NCBI RefSeq assembly: GCF_022965805.1
Contig: NC_133101.1
Location: forward strand, 10,143,069 to 10,207,068
Direction of reading: 5' to 3'
DNA: 64,000 bases
DNA from: Primulina eburnea
Lineage: Eukaryota > Streptophyta > Magnoliopsida > Lamiales > Gesneriaceae
Position numbers and translations under genes: made by a program. Below the pieces are notes generated by a model. That model saw only the letters and a list, made by a program, of their open reading frames with translations. It searched no databases and had not been told where the DNA came from. This document shows, one piece after another, positions 1 through 12,070 of this stretch (its first letter is position 1; each line of letters begins with the position of its first letter).

Positions 1-513
1 TCCTTGCGATGTACAAGACACTCTGACTATCACAAAACAAGGATTTTCTCTTGCTTGTTTCCGATCTCCTTCAATAACCTTTTAATCCATATTGTCTCAT
101 TACAAGCTTGAGTAGATGCAATATATTTCGCCTCTATTGTAGATAAATCCACAACTGTTTGCAGTTCTGAAACCTAGATTACTGCTCCCTCTGTAAGTGT
201 AAACACAAAACCAGTAGTAAATTTTCTCTTATCAAGAACACCTACATATTCTGAATCGACATAACCCCAAAGTGTAAAATCTGATCCTCCATAAAATAGT
301 GATGCATGTATTTGAGGTATCTTTAATGTATCTAAGGATCTTTTTAACGGTGATTCAATGCTCTCGTCCAGGATTTGCCAAATACCGACTAACTACTCCC
401 AGTGATTGAGCAATGTCTGGTCTTGTACAAATCATGGACAACATCAAACTTCCCACCGCTGATGCATAAGGCACTCGAGACATCTTCGTCTTTTCTGTCT
501 CACTATTAGGACA
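1..513 (-). pseudogene. Ty1/copia pol relic, end of RT and RNase H
   Basis: Reading the minus strand, 355-513 encodes the conserved Ty1/copia stretch just before RNase H (residues such as SRVPYASAVGSLM and CTRPDIA are visible). The same homology runs on through 1-354, with a recognisable GYVDSEYVG segment and an EAKYIA segment of RNase H. The family's polyprotein makes element cDNA in cytoplasmic particles. This copy is dead: the frame is broken and a nonsense codon (TAG on the minus strand, near 171-173) stands where a tryptophan is usual in the family. The window edge cuts the element, so its 3' LTR is not seen. It continues beyond the inserted solo LTR at 519-2013. Confidence 0.85.
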
Positions 514-518
514 TATCT
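514..518. repeat. Target-site duplication TATCT (left)
   Basis: Five bases TATCT lie directly before TGTAGTGACC, and the same five bases follow the element at 2014-2018. Confidence 0.85.
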
Positions 519-1629
519 TGTAGTGACCCGTTCCAGAATCACCTACTAGTTGAGAACTAAGCATGCAATTAACTTAATTAATAAAAATCAGAGATAACAG
601 CGGAAATACCAACAAATGATAGTTATACAACCCAATCGAATTCAGAACAACTCAAAATATATTCGGTACAACCATATCGAAATAGAATAGTACTGAAAAC
701 TAAACCAACCAGATACTCACTGTCCTCCTCCTGCTCTTCCCGAGCTGTCCAACCTGAGGCCTGCCCCGTGGGAATGGGGTGTCCAAGATAAACAAAAACC
801 GAGGACGTGAGCGATAAGAACGCCCAGTACAAAAGCATGAGTATACAAACCTATATGAAATGCACATGCTATGATATGATACCAGGGTAGTCAAGAAACA
901 GGAGTAACAAAGGATCTCAAAATGCTCAGTCTAGAGGCGCCAAGTGGATAGTGACGCGCGGTCCTACCTCTGGGTCACTGCATCCACTGCAAGAACAGAC
1001 GTGGACCTAAAATGTCCCGGACCACCGAAGCCTTCCCGACCCGTCGGCCACTGTGTACTCTCGGTGTCCATGCGTCCACAAGACAAGACAGGGCTGAGCG
1101 GCCCCACAAGATATAGCTTATCTCGAAAGAGATACAGCTCAACAGTAAAGGCTATCTCGAAGAAGATACGGCTCAACATGAAATGCAACATGCAGTAATA
1201 AACGTGACATAATAGCATGCATCATATGACATATATCAATGCACCACATAATCATGCAACACATATAAGAATGTATACTCAACCAGGATATCTCGGATAG
1301 TACTTTCGTACCTCTATCACAGCAAGCCTAGCCTTACGCAACACCGCTAATCAGGTCTAGAACAAGCCTATGCATCAAAAGCATACCCAATGAACAATAC
1401 TACCATGCTCAACTAGCAAAACCAGTACTACCAAAGGTTTAGGGTTTACCTTCGTCCGTCGACAGCCCTTTGATGTCGATTGCCTCGTAACTCAGGCGTC
1501 GCTACACTACCAATCCTGGCAGCTCTTGGCTATCGCTCGACCGGCAACTAACCCTAGAAACCTTCCAAATCTCTCAAATATGAGACACAACTCAAGGATT
1601 GTCAATACAAAATGAGGAAATCCGAGCAC

Positions 1630-1637
1630 TATTTATA
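1630..1637 (-). promoter_or_regulatory. TATA box of the solo LTR
   Basis: The minus strand reads CTATAAATAG here. It lies just downstream of the 71-bp tandem array in minus orientation, as expected for the U3/R border of an LTR. Confidence 0.6.
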
Positions 1638-1645
1638 GGCTATGT

Positions 1646-1870
1646 TCGGATCCACCGAACCCATTTCGGAACGTCCGAACTCCTACGTGTCCATCAGCTC
1701 TTGACACCTCACGATCGGATCCACCGAACCTACACTTCGGAACGTCCGAACTCCCACGTGTCCATCGGCTCTTGACACCTCATGATCGGATCCACCGAAC
1801 CTACACTTCGGAACGTCCGAACTCCCACGTGTCCATCGGCTCTTGACACCTCATGATCGGATCCACCGAA
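1646..1870 (-). repeat. 71-bp tandem repeats in LTR U3 with G-box/ABRE-like sites
   Basis: Units start at 1646 (69 bp), 1715 (71 bp), 1786 (71 bp) and 1857 (partial). Each unit carries TCGGATCCACCGAAC, TTCGGAACGTCCGAAC-like inverted half-sites (absent from the partial last unit), and, in the first three, ACGTGTCC; the second and third have the full CACGTG core. CACGTGTC is the classic plant G-box/ABRE type. On the minus strand the array lies just upstream of the TATA box, where U3 enhancers sit. Confidence 0.85.
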
Positions 1871-2013
1871 CTCACTTCGGATCGTCCGAACTCGTCGGTG
1901 CTACCGAACCATCTTCGGTCCGTCCGATCATGACCATGGTCAAAATTACACATTAAACCTTCTTAATCACCATTAATCCGTTAATTACCCAATTTGGAAT
2001 TCGGGCTACTACA

Positions 2014-2925
2014 TATCTTGAAGGATAACATGAAGTTAACAGGAAGAGGGGTCGAAATTGGCTTAATATATTGCATGTTAAGCGTTGCAAGACTTTATTC
2101 AAATAATTGTTATGAGAAAGCCAAATCTTTCTGTAATTCATGTTTCGGTGAACTTGTATCCCTAAATCTTCTTTGTTGGTCCCAAGTCATTCATATCAAA
2201 TTTCCTAGCCAACTGTACCTTAAATTCTTGGAACAAGTCTTTGTCGAGGCCTATTACCAACATATCGTTTACATATAACATCAAAATGATATAATCAACA
2301 CCAGTCCTCTTGAATTATGTACAAAGGTCTGCACTAATTCTAAAGCATCAAAGGCTCATGAAATAGAATTAAATCTCTTTTACCAATACCTCAGTGCCTG
2401 TTTGAGACCGTAAAGAGTTTTGTTCAACCTGCAAACCAAATTCTCTTTGCATTTTTCTACAAAACCTGCTGGGTGGAGTATTTAGATTTCTTCTTCAAGA
2501 TCTCCATGAAAAAATATTTTCACATCTAGCTATTCTAGATGTAGGTCAAACACCACACACAATGCCAGCACTACTCCCACTGTTGTAAGCCGAACAACAA
2601 GAGAAAATATATCATTGAAGTCAATGCATTTTTTCTGAGCATACTCTTTTACCATCAATCTAGTACGATACCGCTTCAATTGCTTATTGTCATCATGTTT
2701 GATCTTATAGACTCGTCTGTTGTCGATGAATTTCCTCTCTCGTGGTAGTGTAATAAGATCCCAAGTTTTATTTATGTCTAATGCCTCCAATTCTTCTAGA
2801 GTTGTTGTCATCTGAAGGGATATATCTAAACTTTGTTTAGCCTCATGGAAACTCGATAGCTCACCATCTTCTTTTAATAGAAAATATGCAATATTGCTTT
2901 CAGTGACATAATCTAACAGCAAACC
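2014..2925 (-). pseudogene. Ty1/copia reverse transcriptase relic
   Basis: On the minus strand 2530-2922 encodes the start of the copia RT domain (ALDINKTWDLI, YKIKHDDN, LMVKEYAQKKCIDF are typical landmarks). The homology continues through 2150-2330 into LYVNDMLV and then RKIWLSHNNYLNKVLQ. The catalytic box, YVDD in the family, reads YVND here (about 2262-2280), and several frameshifts and stops break the frame. The product is therefore inactive on two counts. The domain is followed on the minus strand by the solo LTR insertion and then the RNase H relic at 1-513. Confidence 0.85.
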
Positions 2926-3870
2926 TAACGCTCTTCTTTCTTGAGTTGACTCCTCACATTGCAGACCTCAAACTCAACATGTTCTTGTTCCTCATTCTCC
3001 GGTACTGATTCACAAGAAATTTGATCTCCGTCTGTCTTATTGTCCACCTAAATTATAATATTTTCTAAATTCAGTGTGTATTTGTCTCTCTCTACTTTAT
3101 CTTCTTTGAAGATAACATCCCTTCTGATAACAAAATTGTTGACAGTAGGATCCCACAAGCGAAACAATTTTACTCCATCAACATAACCCAAGAATATATA
3201 CTTTTTGGATTTTGAATCCAATTACGATTTTTTTATCATTGCATAAATCGTATACATGACTTCCAAATGTATCAAATGAAAATAATCAACCAAGTTCTCA
3301 GTCCACATCTCCAGCGGAGCCTTCAAATCACGGTGAAGGAGAACGATTGATAATATAACGAGCGGTCTTGACTGCTTTCGCCCAAAATGACTTGGCTATA
3401 CCCACAATCCTTAATATGGCTCTTATTCTGTCCAACAAGGTCATGTTCATCCGTTCCGTGATTCCATTCTGTTGAGGTATGTAAGAGGTCGTGAACTGTA
3501 TTTTGAATCCCTCATATTGGCAAAGTGCATCAAATTCGTCACTAATATATCACATCCATTGTTAGTCCTCAAACACTTGATTTTTTTTTTTCAGAATCAA
3601 GTTCTACCCACGCTTTGCAATCTTTGAATATCTGGAAAAAAAATTGATTTCTTCTTGATTGGATGTATCCAACATCTTCTAGAGAAATCATCAATGGACG
3701 AGACAAAGTTTCTCGCTCCTCCTAGGGATACAACCAGTGCTTGCCAAACATCCAAATGAACCAGTTCTAATATGCTTTTGTTTTTGGTAGTAGAAGTACC
3801 AAACTTTAATCTATATTGTTTGCTGGTAACACAATGCTCAAAAAAAAGTACTGACATTTTGTAAGCCCCG
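2926..3870 (-). pseudogene. Ty1/copia integrase relic
   Basis: The minus strand at 3597-3857 encodes the end of the zinc-binding GAG-pre-integrase region and the start of the integrase core (LVHLDVWQA, SIDDFSRRCWIH). Farther on, about 3380-3520, the block around the catalytic glutamate is legible (PQQNGITER, then SFWAKAV). Frame changes and stops separate these blocks, and part of the core between them is degraded. Integrase joins element cDNA to host DNA in the nucleus; this copy cannot. Order on the minus strand (integrase before RT) is that of Ty1/copia, not Ty3. Confidence 0.8.
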
Positions 3871-5331
3871 CAACAGCTTTCGTTCTGAGAGAATTTTCAA
3901 CCATCATTCTTACATACCCCCGATCTTTCTATACTATAACATTGTTAATTTTTTTCCTAAACCAATCGATGCATCTTCTAGTTCTGACTCTTTGTGTGTG
4001 TCTCCCAAAAAACATATGGATTTGCAGCAATATTTTCCGCCTTCATAACCACAATCATGTCTTTCACAATTTTCATTATCTCGTTCTAGATACGAGTTTT
4101 TCACCCGATATCATCCAATTGCCCCACGGTCAAAAGATACTTCGTCAACCCCTTCACATGTTGTACATATTGTATGGTGCTAATGGTGCTATCAAATATT
4201 TTTATTTTGATAGTATCGATCCCAGTGATTTTTAAGGCATTATCATTTCTCATGAATACAGATCTTCCTGAGACTGATTCATACTAATCAATTCATTCTC
4301 TCTGAGACGTCATGTGCACGTTGCTTTTGAATATAATTCATGTGTCACAAAATTTGTGTCTGCCTTCTGCAACGGTTGCTGATTCGCTGAATAATATTTC
4401 CCCACTGCCTGAAGTACTGGTCACATTTCCATGAGAACCATTCTCGATACTCATACACTTTCATTCGAAGTGTCCTTTACCATCACATTTAAATCAGTAA
4501 ATATTTTTCTTCTTACTTCTTGACTTTGATCTGCCTCGCATTTGGCTTCCACTGGAGTCACGGTCCATAAATCTCCTTCTTATAATCGGTTAAGTCTTTT
4601 TCTGTTTCGAAGTTACCAACTTATCTTCCTTATTCTTGTGTCGAATTTATTCTCTGAGAACCGCAGTTAAGGCATTGTCGAATTTAAAAAATATGTGAAG
4701 ATATTGTTGGTTAAATTGATGATAAGTTAAGCATATGAATCCAGTAGTATTTGAAGTAGAAGCTCCGCACGTTCTTCTTTATCTATTTTATGCCTCATAG
4801 AGGTGAGTTGGTAAAATAGAGTATTTAGAGTGTTGATATGATCAGTAATTGATGCGGATTCCGTCATCCAAAGAGTATAAAGCATTCTCTTTCGAAAATA
4901 TCTTTATTGTGCAATGACTTGCTTTCGTGCATCTTGCCAGAGCATCCTATATAATTTGTGTTGTCTCTATCTCAGATATACTTGACAGTATTTCGTATAT
5001 TATAGCCAAGTGTAATTTGACAACAACATTATCATTCATCTCATCTCACTTTCCATCGTCCGTCATTTCCCTCTGTCTATCTCCAATAGCCGTCACACAA
5101 TTCTTCTTTTTTAAAACTACTTGTATCTTTATTTTCCACGACATAAAAATTGCTCCAATTGAACTTTGATATCTCATACATGTCCTCATTATGTCTATAA
5201 CAATTTAGTAGACTTGACAAAATAATCATGACTTAATAAAAAATGTCAAAAAAAATATTTTTTGATTTGGAAGATTAGTTTAGGCTGTAACCACATATCA
5301 TACTCAGAATTTTAAGAAATTTTAAAACAAA
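3871..5331 (-). pseudogene. Ty1/copia gag and protease relic with zinc-knuckle trace
   Basis: Between the primer-binding site at 5332-5343 and the integrase relic, the minus strand must hold gag and protease of the same element, but little is legible. The clearest trace is a CCHC zinc knuckle at 4461-4496 (FKCDGKGHFE), whose first cysteine codon has become TGA. No long frame survives. The assignment of the rest rests on position. Confidence 0.6.
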
Positions 5332-5343
5332 GCTATGATACCA
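5332..5343 (-). other. Primer-binding site of the copia relic
   Basis: Minus strand TGGTATCATAGC matches the usual initiator-tRNA-Met complement TGGTATCAGAGC except for one base. It stands between the LTR and the gag relic. Confidence 0.7.
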
Positions 5344-5345
5344 CG

Positions 5346-5830
5346 TGTGGGTCTCATATGCGGCATCTTGAGATATAATATGATAATAAAGAATAAAATT
5401 AGACACTGATATTTACGTGAAAAACCTTTAAATATTATTAGGTTAAAAAACACGGACAAGATGAAAAAGATTCCACTATAATATTTTATGGTGTAGAAAC
5501 ACTCACGTATTTCCAATGAGAACGTAAACTATCTTAATACTGAAATATAAAACACCTCACAAATATTATAGAATAACGCACTCAAAAAAGAATGAACTGG
5601 AATGAGAGAAGAACTCGAGAATGTGATGATATGAAATGAAATGAACTAACTCTATTTATAGAGTTTTCTCGTTACAGTGAAACAATAACAAATCAAGGAT
5701 ATTTACAAGTAATTTGTCCTTATGGAAATTTCTGGTAGAATCATGAGAAATGAGCTTCATAATTGAGCCAAGTTCTAGTCAATGGGATGCACCAATCCGC
5801 TTATATAATATAATATATAAACTTAGCGTA
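5346..5830 (-). mobile_element. 5' LTR of the copia relic (outer boundary uncertain)
   Basis: The LTR lies immediately upstream of the primer-binding site on the minus strand. A minus-strand TATA box (CTATAAATAG, about 5651-5660) is flanked by GAAAT-rich sequence typical of such LTRs. The 3' LTR falls outside the window, so the outer end cannot be fixed by comparison and the right coordinate is an estimate. Confidence 0.5.
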
Positions 5831-7334
5831 CCTTATGAGTGAGTGAAAAGGGGTTGCAAGGCATATTTTGTGAATTGTGTTGTATTCACGTGGGGTGGGT
5901 GTGCGAGGCCATCCGAGAAGCACAATACGACCCATAGCCCGCGCGTACCGCCAAATTCATTCATCTCTTGTGTGTTTTCTTTTCAACCAAAAATATATAC
6001 GAACAGTACTGACCCTTTTCCAATTGGATTTTTGTGCCTGTAAAAATGAAAGACCATTAATTTGGGTTACATCGACAGTGTTGCATTGTTGGGAAATGCG
6101 ATGAATTTTCTATTACATCGCTTCTTTCATTCCCAAGATTGATGATGAGTAAATGTATGGTAGCTAGTAATTGGCACCGGAGCTGCATGTATATATTATA
6201 TTTCATTCGTCACAAATATATATATAATTATCATATTTGTGTTTTCATCCGTCTCAAATATATAATACAATATCTATATTTAGTATTATTTTTAAATTTT
6301 TTTTTTTACAAATGTATCCATTTGATTAAATAAGTTAGTTTTTTCCAACAAGTTTTTATATATATATGAAATTACTCGTAAAATAAAGGTAAAATTAGAA
6401 TTTTATATGTAAATTTTCAAATAATTTATTACTTTGTGAGAAAACACACATAAGTATAAATATATGGGACAAAATAAATACATAGTTCTCGTTTTTTAAT
6501 TTTACTATTTTTTACTATTAAATCAAACAAAAAAAACTTCTACGAGAACGTCTCACGTATTAATTTTGTGAGACGAATTAATCTCTGACTCTACTCATAA
6601 ATTTTTTTAATGAAGATTTAACTATATTAATTGAATTAATGGGTAGGTGATCAAAATCTTTGGTCCTATCCCTTAAATGAAATAAGCCTAAATCAATAAT
6701 ATGAGTGGACCATTTTGGAGTGGACATATTGGACTGTTTTAAATAGTATTAATGTTAGGTGCCCGAAAACGTGAGCCATAGCTGTTTACGCCATTTCCAT
6801 TGGCTTTAATGCACGTTTCATGGCATAAAGGAAAGCTATCAAAATATGATCAAGTTGATGTACGACGGGAGTTTTTACACATCTGTATTGGATTATTAAC
6901 ATGAATCTCATTTAAATTATTTTATTATTTCTTTTTCTTTGTTTGTTTTTATTTTTTAAAAATAATACATATGTCCGTCATACGATACGATATATTTGGT
7001 TTAAAGCTCCTAAAATATCATAGTTAGTTGTTGAACCAATAACTTCGATTATTACTTTTTGGTCGACAGTCAATAAGACGATTGGGACAAGCAGTTTCTC
7101 AGTAGTTTGGAGAATATGGTTTTTCAATACCTATATGTTTTTTCAATACCTATCATAATTGAGTGTGACTTTGTAAATAACATCTAATTCGATTAAAAAC
7201 AATGCTCTATCAATTTGTTGTAACTTACTCGCAACTTCTGCATTTAGGGTAAGTTTGTTGAACTGGTTTTGAAGTATTTCAAAGTGTTAATTAAATCAAA
7301 CGCCTCTACATTTTTGTGATAATATCGTCATCAG
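5831..7334. other. AT-rich intergenic stretch, no gene seen
   Basis: There is no credible coding region. About 6531-6600 is a degraded piece of the short GTGAGACGGTCTCAC-bearing repeat family found elsewhere in the window. The short frames here have no recognisable domain. Confidence 0.5.
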
Positions 7335-9025
7335 CACTGTCTATCTCTTGTTAAAAAATCTGCAAAAATATTTTACTGAGATTTAATAATAACAATAGGA
7401 AAATTAATTTTGACATAAATTTTATCATTTTAATAATCTAGCATTCTCGGGTTTAGATTTAATTCTATTTCAAAGAAAAAAAAATTAACCTGCAATTTTC
7501 ATGGTAAATTTCTTATCAAGAAAAAATAATTGTTATTTTTTCAAAATATTTTTTTACTGGTATAGCCTCTGAATTTGAGAATAATACACTGTAATATCCG
7601 CATGATTCTCTCCTTTTGGTGTAAGATTTATAAAACTGATCCCCACCAACAATTGTATAATATCATATCATCTCAAATTGAGTAATAAACATTTTTGGAA
7701 AATTTTTACAAATATTTTTCAGTTGGATAAGCCTTCTAGTGTGTTCTTCTCTCCATATGAATCTTGCAAATCTATTTACATTGCTTTCTTCTTTCATCCA
7801 ACTCTGGTAGAATCTTAACTTACAATCAAATTTGGAGAACGTCTTAGCATTGCGTATACAACTAATTAAATGATTTCTATTAGGTATAAAATACTCACCA
7901 AACTCCAAAAAATTATTAATTTCTTGATAATTAATTACTAATATGACTTTGTTATTTTGATCTCATCATGATTTCTTACTAGAAAATCTGGACTTTTGTA
8001 TGGTGATATTTCTTTTTTGATTAAACCAAAGTTCAAATGCTACTTAATAATAATTTTCATATCTTTTTGATTGACTATGTTTATCGGGATATGCTTATAT
8101 CTAACGAACTCATAATTCGTTCCTTCCTTAATTTTAAGGCTGACTTCGGGTTGGTTCATGTCATCACGCCATAGATCCTCATTGTAGTTTTCTTTCATTT
8201 TTTTGAAATATTTTTAGGATACTTTTCATTCAAGCTCTACATTTTTATTTTGTAAAGCTATATTGGGGAATTACATTTTCTCTAGTTGGAGGTTTTATTT
8301 TGTAATTCTTATTTGGAGTATTGTTTCTCGGAACCTTCTAGAATATTTTAATTTTGGATATAAAAATTTTCCTTCATCAACACGCTTGCTGCGAAATTGG
8401 ATTGAAATTTTTCTATAAAATAGTCTATGAACTACGATCTTGTGATCACATAGTGTTATGAGCATTAATATTCTAGTTACAATTTTTTGTGTAAAGGATT
8501 TAAACATTCGTAGAAAATTGTTTCCTAGTAAGATATCTGTTCCCATATCATGACATTAAATAGGTGATGTTTTTACCTTGTGCCAATGTGTCTGTCTTGC
8601 ATTTCAAATTAGGATTTATACTTTCTTAATCATTTTAAATAAGATTAATATGCGCTTCGAAAAATCTCATCCACCTATTTGAGGTAATTCTTTCTCCAAG
8701 TATTTTGAAAAGACTCTTTGATTTTTTGTAGAAATTCCAGTCTCAAAATCAATATAAGCAGCAAAATATTCTGCTTTATATTGTTTATACAGCATCCTTA
8801 CTAAGATGTATATCGAGAATGAAATTGTGGTAATCATATTTTTCACATTCAATCTTCTACCATGAATTCCATTCTTTTTTCCGAGTCATTTCAAGGTTTT
8901 GTTCCTCGAATTCTAGTTCAAGAACCAATTGGCTGGGTTTTTATTGAGGATCAATATAGAGTTTAGAGAGGGTGTGAATAAACTCGTTCATTTGACGGTC
9001 GTTTTTGCAAATGGTGCTAGAATCC
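7335..9025 (-). pseudogene. Endogenous pararetrovirus (Caulimoviridae) protease-RT-RNase H relic
   Basis: On the minus strand three parts follow in viral order. An aspartic-protease-like part lies at about 8295-8852; its active-site triad is disrupted by extra residues (YIDFETG instead of the DTG form), and a downstream GTDILLGNNFL block is legible. A reverse transcriptase part lies at about 7560-8230, with a SPYKSP-FLVRNH region and a FSKFDC block. A short end of RNase H (FADFLTR) is near 7340-7400. Frameshifts, stops and gaps are frequent and the YVDD-like box is not legible, so this is a fossil with no coding capacity. The RT blocks are of the caulimovirid rather than the Ty1 or Ty3 retroelement type. 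Genus is not assignable by eye. An LTR-like repeat begins at 9026. Confidence 0.8.
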
Positions 9026-9990
9026 TGTTAGAGATTATAGCTTATCTTGTTCAAGAGTAAGTCCAGCAGATCACAATAAAACGTGCGAAAATGATCCGAT
9101 GGAGTACGGTGAGACACAATTAAACAGTACACAGTAGACAATGGTTGTTTATGGAAGTTCGAAGATAAAATCTTCTACGTCTCCCCTTCTTCTGTTTCCA
9201 GAAGGTATCACTAAAATACTTTGGTTTTTACATTACAACATTTGTACACACCCACTTCAGTAGGACTTATCTTTTGCCTACTGAAACTCTTAGTTTCTCA
9301 ACACAATAAAGCGAATACAACAAAGTTCTGGAAAAGACTCTTTTCCAGATTTACAAACTCTTCTCAAAGATATAGTAACAAATATGTTTGTAGAGACAGT
9401 AAGAAACAGTCAGCACAATATGATTTCAAAAGATCGGATAACTAATATAAAGTGTGTGCTACTTTTCTGTATATTGAGCTTGAAGATGATAAGAAGTTTT
9501 GAGTGCTCAAATCAACGTTTGTATGTTAAAGAATGTGCTCGTGGTTTTTGGTAACCTATAAATGTCGTTGATCTTGCGTATATATAGAAGTCTTGAATCC
9601 AACGTCTATAAACAAAACGTCTTCTTTGACTTCTGATAGGATCAGCTTTATTACCTAAAAAGGTTCCTGCAAAAAGTTTCAGAACAATCAGTCTTGTTTC
9701 ATATATACCACATTTGGTAAAACGTATTAAATGACTTTGTTCAGTATTAATAAAGCATTAATACTCGTACTTGGTAAAGTAACGGTAACATTTAATATAT
9801 GAACGATAGGTTCTGATTTAGCATAAGAGCCAAGTTCTGCTTCTGTTTTTCTAAAGGCGACACGCGAACTTATGCTTTTATACTACCTTCTGGTTTTACT
9901 AACGAGATCTACTGATTTTGACTATCATCACCGCAATTAAATTAAGTCTATCAGTTTTTTTCACGAGTGAGATATAAATTATAAGCTATC
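9026..9990 (-). mobile_element. LTR-like repeat, family TGTTAG (copy 1)
   Basis: It starts TGTTAGAGATT on the plus strand at 9026, inside the pararetroviral relic. The stretch 9140-9260 matches 63880-64000 in the same orientation (shared words include CTACGTC, CCCCTTCTTC and AGGACTTA), and that copy starts with TGTTAGGATCG. A minus-strand TATA box (TATAAAAG, plus 9875-9882) supports an LTR-like promoter. The right boundary is estimated and no clean target duplication was found. Confidence 0.5.
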
Positions 9991-10509
9991 AAGTGACGAA
10001 TCTGGATTTTGTTTTCGAGATTTACTGCATATATAGTTGTTGTTTTGTGAGTATTAATCTATTAAAATTATTGAATCTCATTTTGATGTTTTAAGATGAA
10101 ATGTGGGAAATTGAATTAGGGTTTCAACGATGTATTGTAAGTATTTTTTGGATAAATATTTGATGATTTATGACCTTAAAATCGAACCTATTTACAACCT
10201 AAAAATGGTGAAATATAATTTTTTGTTGAAAAGTGATTATATGGATAGATTTTAAATACTATTATTTAATTAGAAAAATAATCATAAGTGAAAATTTGAA
10301 TATTTTAGATAATATTACGTCGAGTTTGGATTTTTAGAAAAGTAACTAAACTATAAAAATTTTGAAATAATAATTGAATTATTGGAATTATTATTGATGA
10401 ATTGAAAATTTACTTTATTTATTATATTATTTAATTTGTAGGTCGAAGTAATAAATTTGGAAGTTCAGGTTGATCATTTTTATTTTCGTAGAAGATTTAG
10501 GTATGTTAT

Positions 10510-11765
10510 TGTCACGCCCCGGGACAGAGGGTTGGTTGACACCGGCATTGCTCTCAAACTTACATTCGAAAACAACAAGCCTCAGAAGTACAAGAATTCA
10601 GAAACCAGTCTTTTATTCATAATAATCATTGTCTGATACAAACTCAATGACAAATGTTTTACAGCGGCGATGTAAAACCAAACATAATACTGTCTTAACA
10701 GATGCAGTGGAATCTAATTACATAAATCAGAACTGAGAACAATAACAATCCTCTTCACCAGCCCCAGAACTGATGATGTTCTTCTTCTTCTTCTAATAAT
10801 TTCTCCTCGCTCTTATCTGAGATGGATTTGGTGGGTGAGTGATATGGTTGTCACTCAGTAAGCGGGGGCAGGAATAACTCCCAGCTTTCGAAATCATTTT
10901 CATACAGAAAATAGTAATACGAATAATATACAGAAATTCTTATTTCCATAACAGAAATCAGTATTCAGTATTCAGTAATCAGAAATCGAAAATTTAACAA
11001 GTAAGCACTGAGCACGTTTGTGAATTTCATGGCTAAACTGATATCAGTCCCCTATATGTTCTCTTCTCTAAGGGGTGAGGCCAGTAATCAGTAATCGGTA
11101 ATCAGTAATGTTCAGAATATATATTCCTACCATTAGTTCACTAAGTTTCAGTGCTTCAAATTCAGATATCAGAAATCAAGAACATACTTTGCTTTAAAAC
11201 AGAAATCATCAAAACGGGTTTCAAGATATTTATGCATAAGCATACTTACAGTAATTTGCTATAAAATTTCGGTAGAAGTCTGGAATATGCTCGTTCTTGC
11301 TGCTGGTTTCTACTGCTCGAAAATAAGCACTCTCCCTTAGCTCGAAAATTCAAGTAATAGTCTCAAGATTTGTGTAACACCAATTCAGAGATCTGAGAGT
11401 GTTATTTATAGGCAAGATTCTGACTGTTAGCCTCCCAACTAATGACCGTAATCTGCCATTAACAGTCTTTATTCTATGTTAAATGCTTCAGTTACAAATC
11501 ATAAGCTGAATTAATAACTGCCTGCTGGAATTCTCTCTTCTGCTGCTGGATTCGGTCTGCTGGATTCTAATCTGCTGGAAAAAATATCAGCTTCTAAAAT
11601 AATAGCTTCTGCTGGAAATCCGTCTGCTGGAAAAAATACCATCTTCTGAATTATTCACTGCTACTGGAATTGTTAGTTTCTGCTGAAATTTTCCATTGCT
11701 ACTGAAAATTGCTAGCTGCTGCAAAAATGTTAGCTGCTGCTACTGCTGGAATTTCAGGTTCTCAC
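10510..11765 (-). mobile_element. Solo LTR
   Basis: It begins TGTCACGCCCCGGGAC on the plus strand and ends TTCTCACA, giving TG...CA ends. The flanks are GTTAT (10505-10509) and GCTAT (11766-11770), a 5-bp target duplication with one mismatch. A minus-strand TATA box (plus 11403-11410) sets the orientation. No gag-pol is present. About 11515-11760 is packed with iterated CTGCTGGA-like words. Confidence 0.7.
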
Positions 11766-11942
11766 AGCTATGATTGGTAACATACGATGATAAATCATAA
11801 AGTATGTTTTACTCGTATTTAAGTTTTTTATGTGATTTATGTGAATTACGTGATTTAAATGCCTTGTTGATTTATATGTTTGTTTATGAAGCATGTTATG
11901 GTATTTAGCATAGAGCACAATATTATGGCATACATGTTGAGC

Positions 11943-12070
11943 CATATCATTTTTGTTATTCATTGTCATGTTGTATTGTATTCCTGACACACGTGGTTGT
12001 TATTTCCATATCATTTTTGTTATTCGGTGTCCTGTTGTATTGTATTCCTGACACACGTGGTTGTTATTTC
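11943..12070. repeat. 64-bp tandem duplication
   Basis: Two adjacent 64-bp units both begin CATATCATTTTTGTTATTC and end GTTGTTATTTC. They contain TGTATTCCTGACACACGTGG. Confidence 0.85.

Larger units (their letters stand above)
519..2013 (-). mobile_element. Solo LTR (Ty3-type) inserted in the copia relic
   Basis: The element runs from TGTAGTGACCCG on the plus strand to CGGGCTACTACA, so its ends are inverted (TGTAGT/ACTACA). It is flanked by a 5-bp target duplication TATCT at 514-518 and 2014-2018. Removing it together with one TATCT brings the two halves of the copia RT/RNase H homology back next to each other. It contains no gag-pol, so it is a solo LTR left by LTR-LTR recombination. Orientation is minus: a TATA box reads on that strand (plus 1630-1637), downstream of a 71-bp tandem array. 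The Ty3/Tekay-like assignment rests on the look of the termini and is moderate. Confidence 0.85.

Noticed and set aside
1646..1870. CRISPR-like array
   Set aside because: The units are contiguous tandem copies with no unique spacers, inside a plant LTR.
1994..2278. 94-codon plus-strand frame
   Set aside because: It is the antisense of the copia RT relic read on the minus strand.
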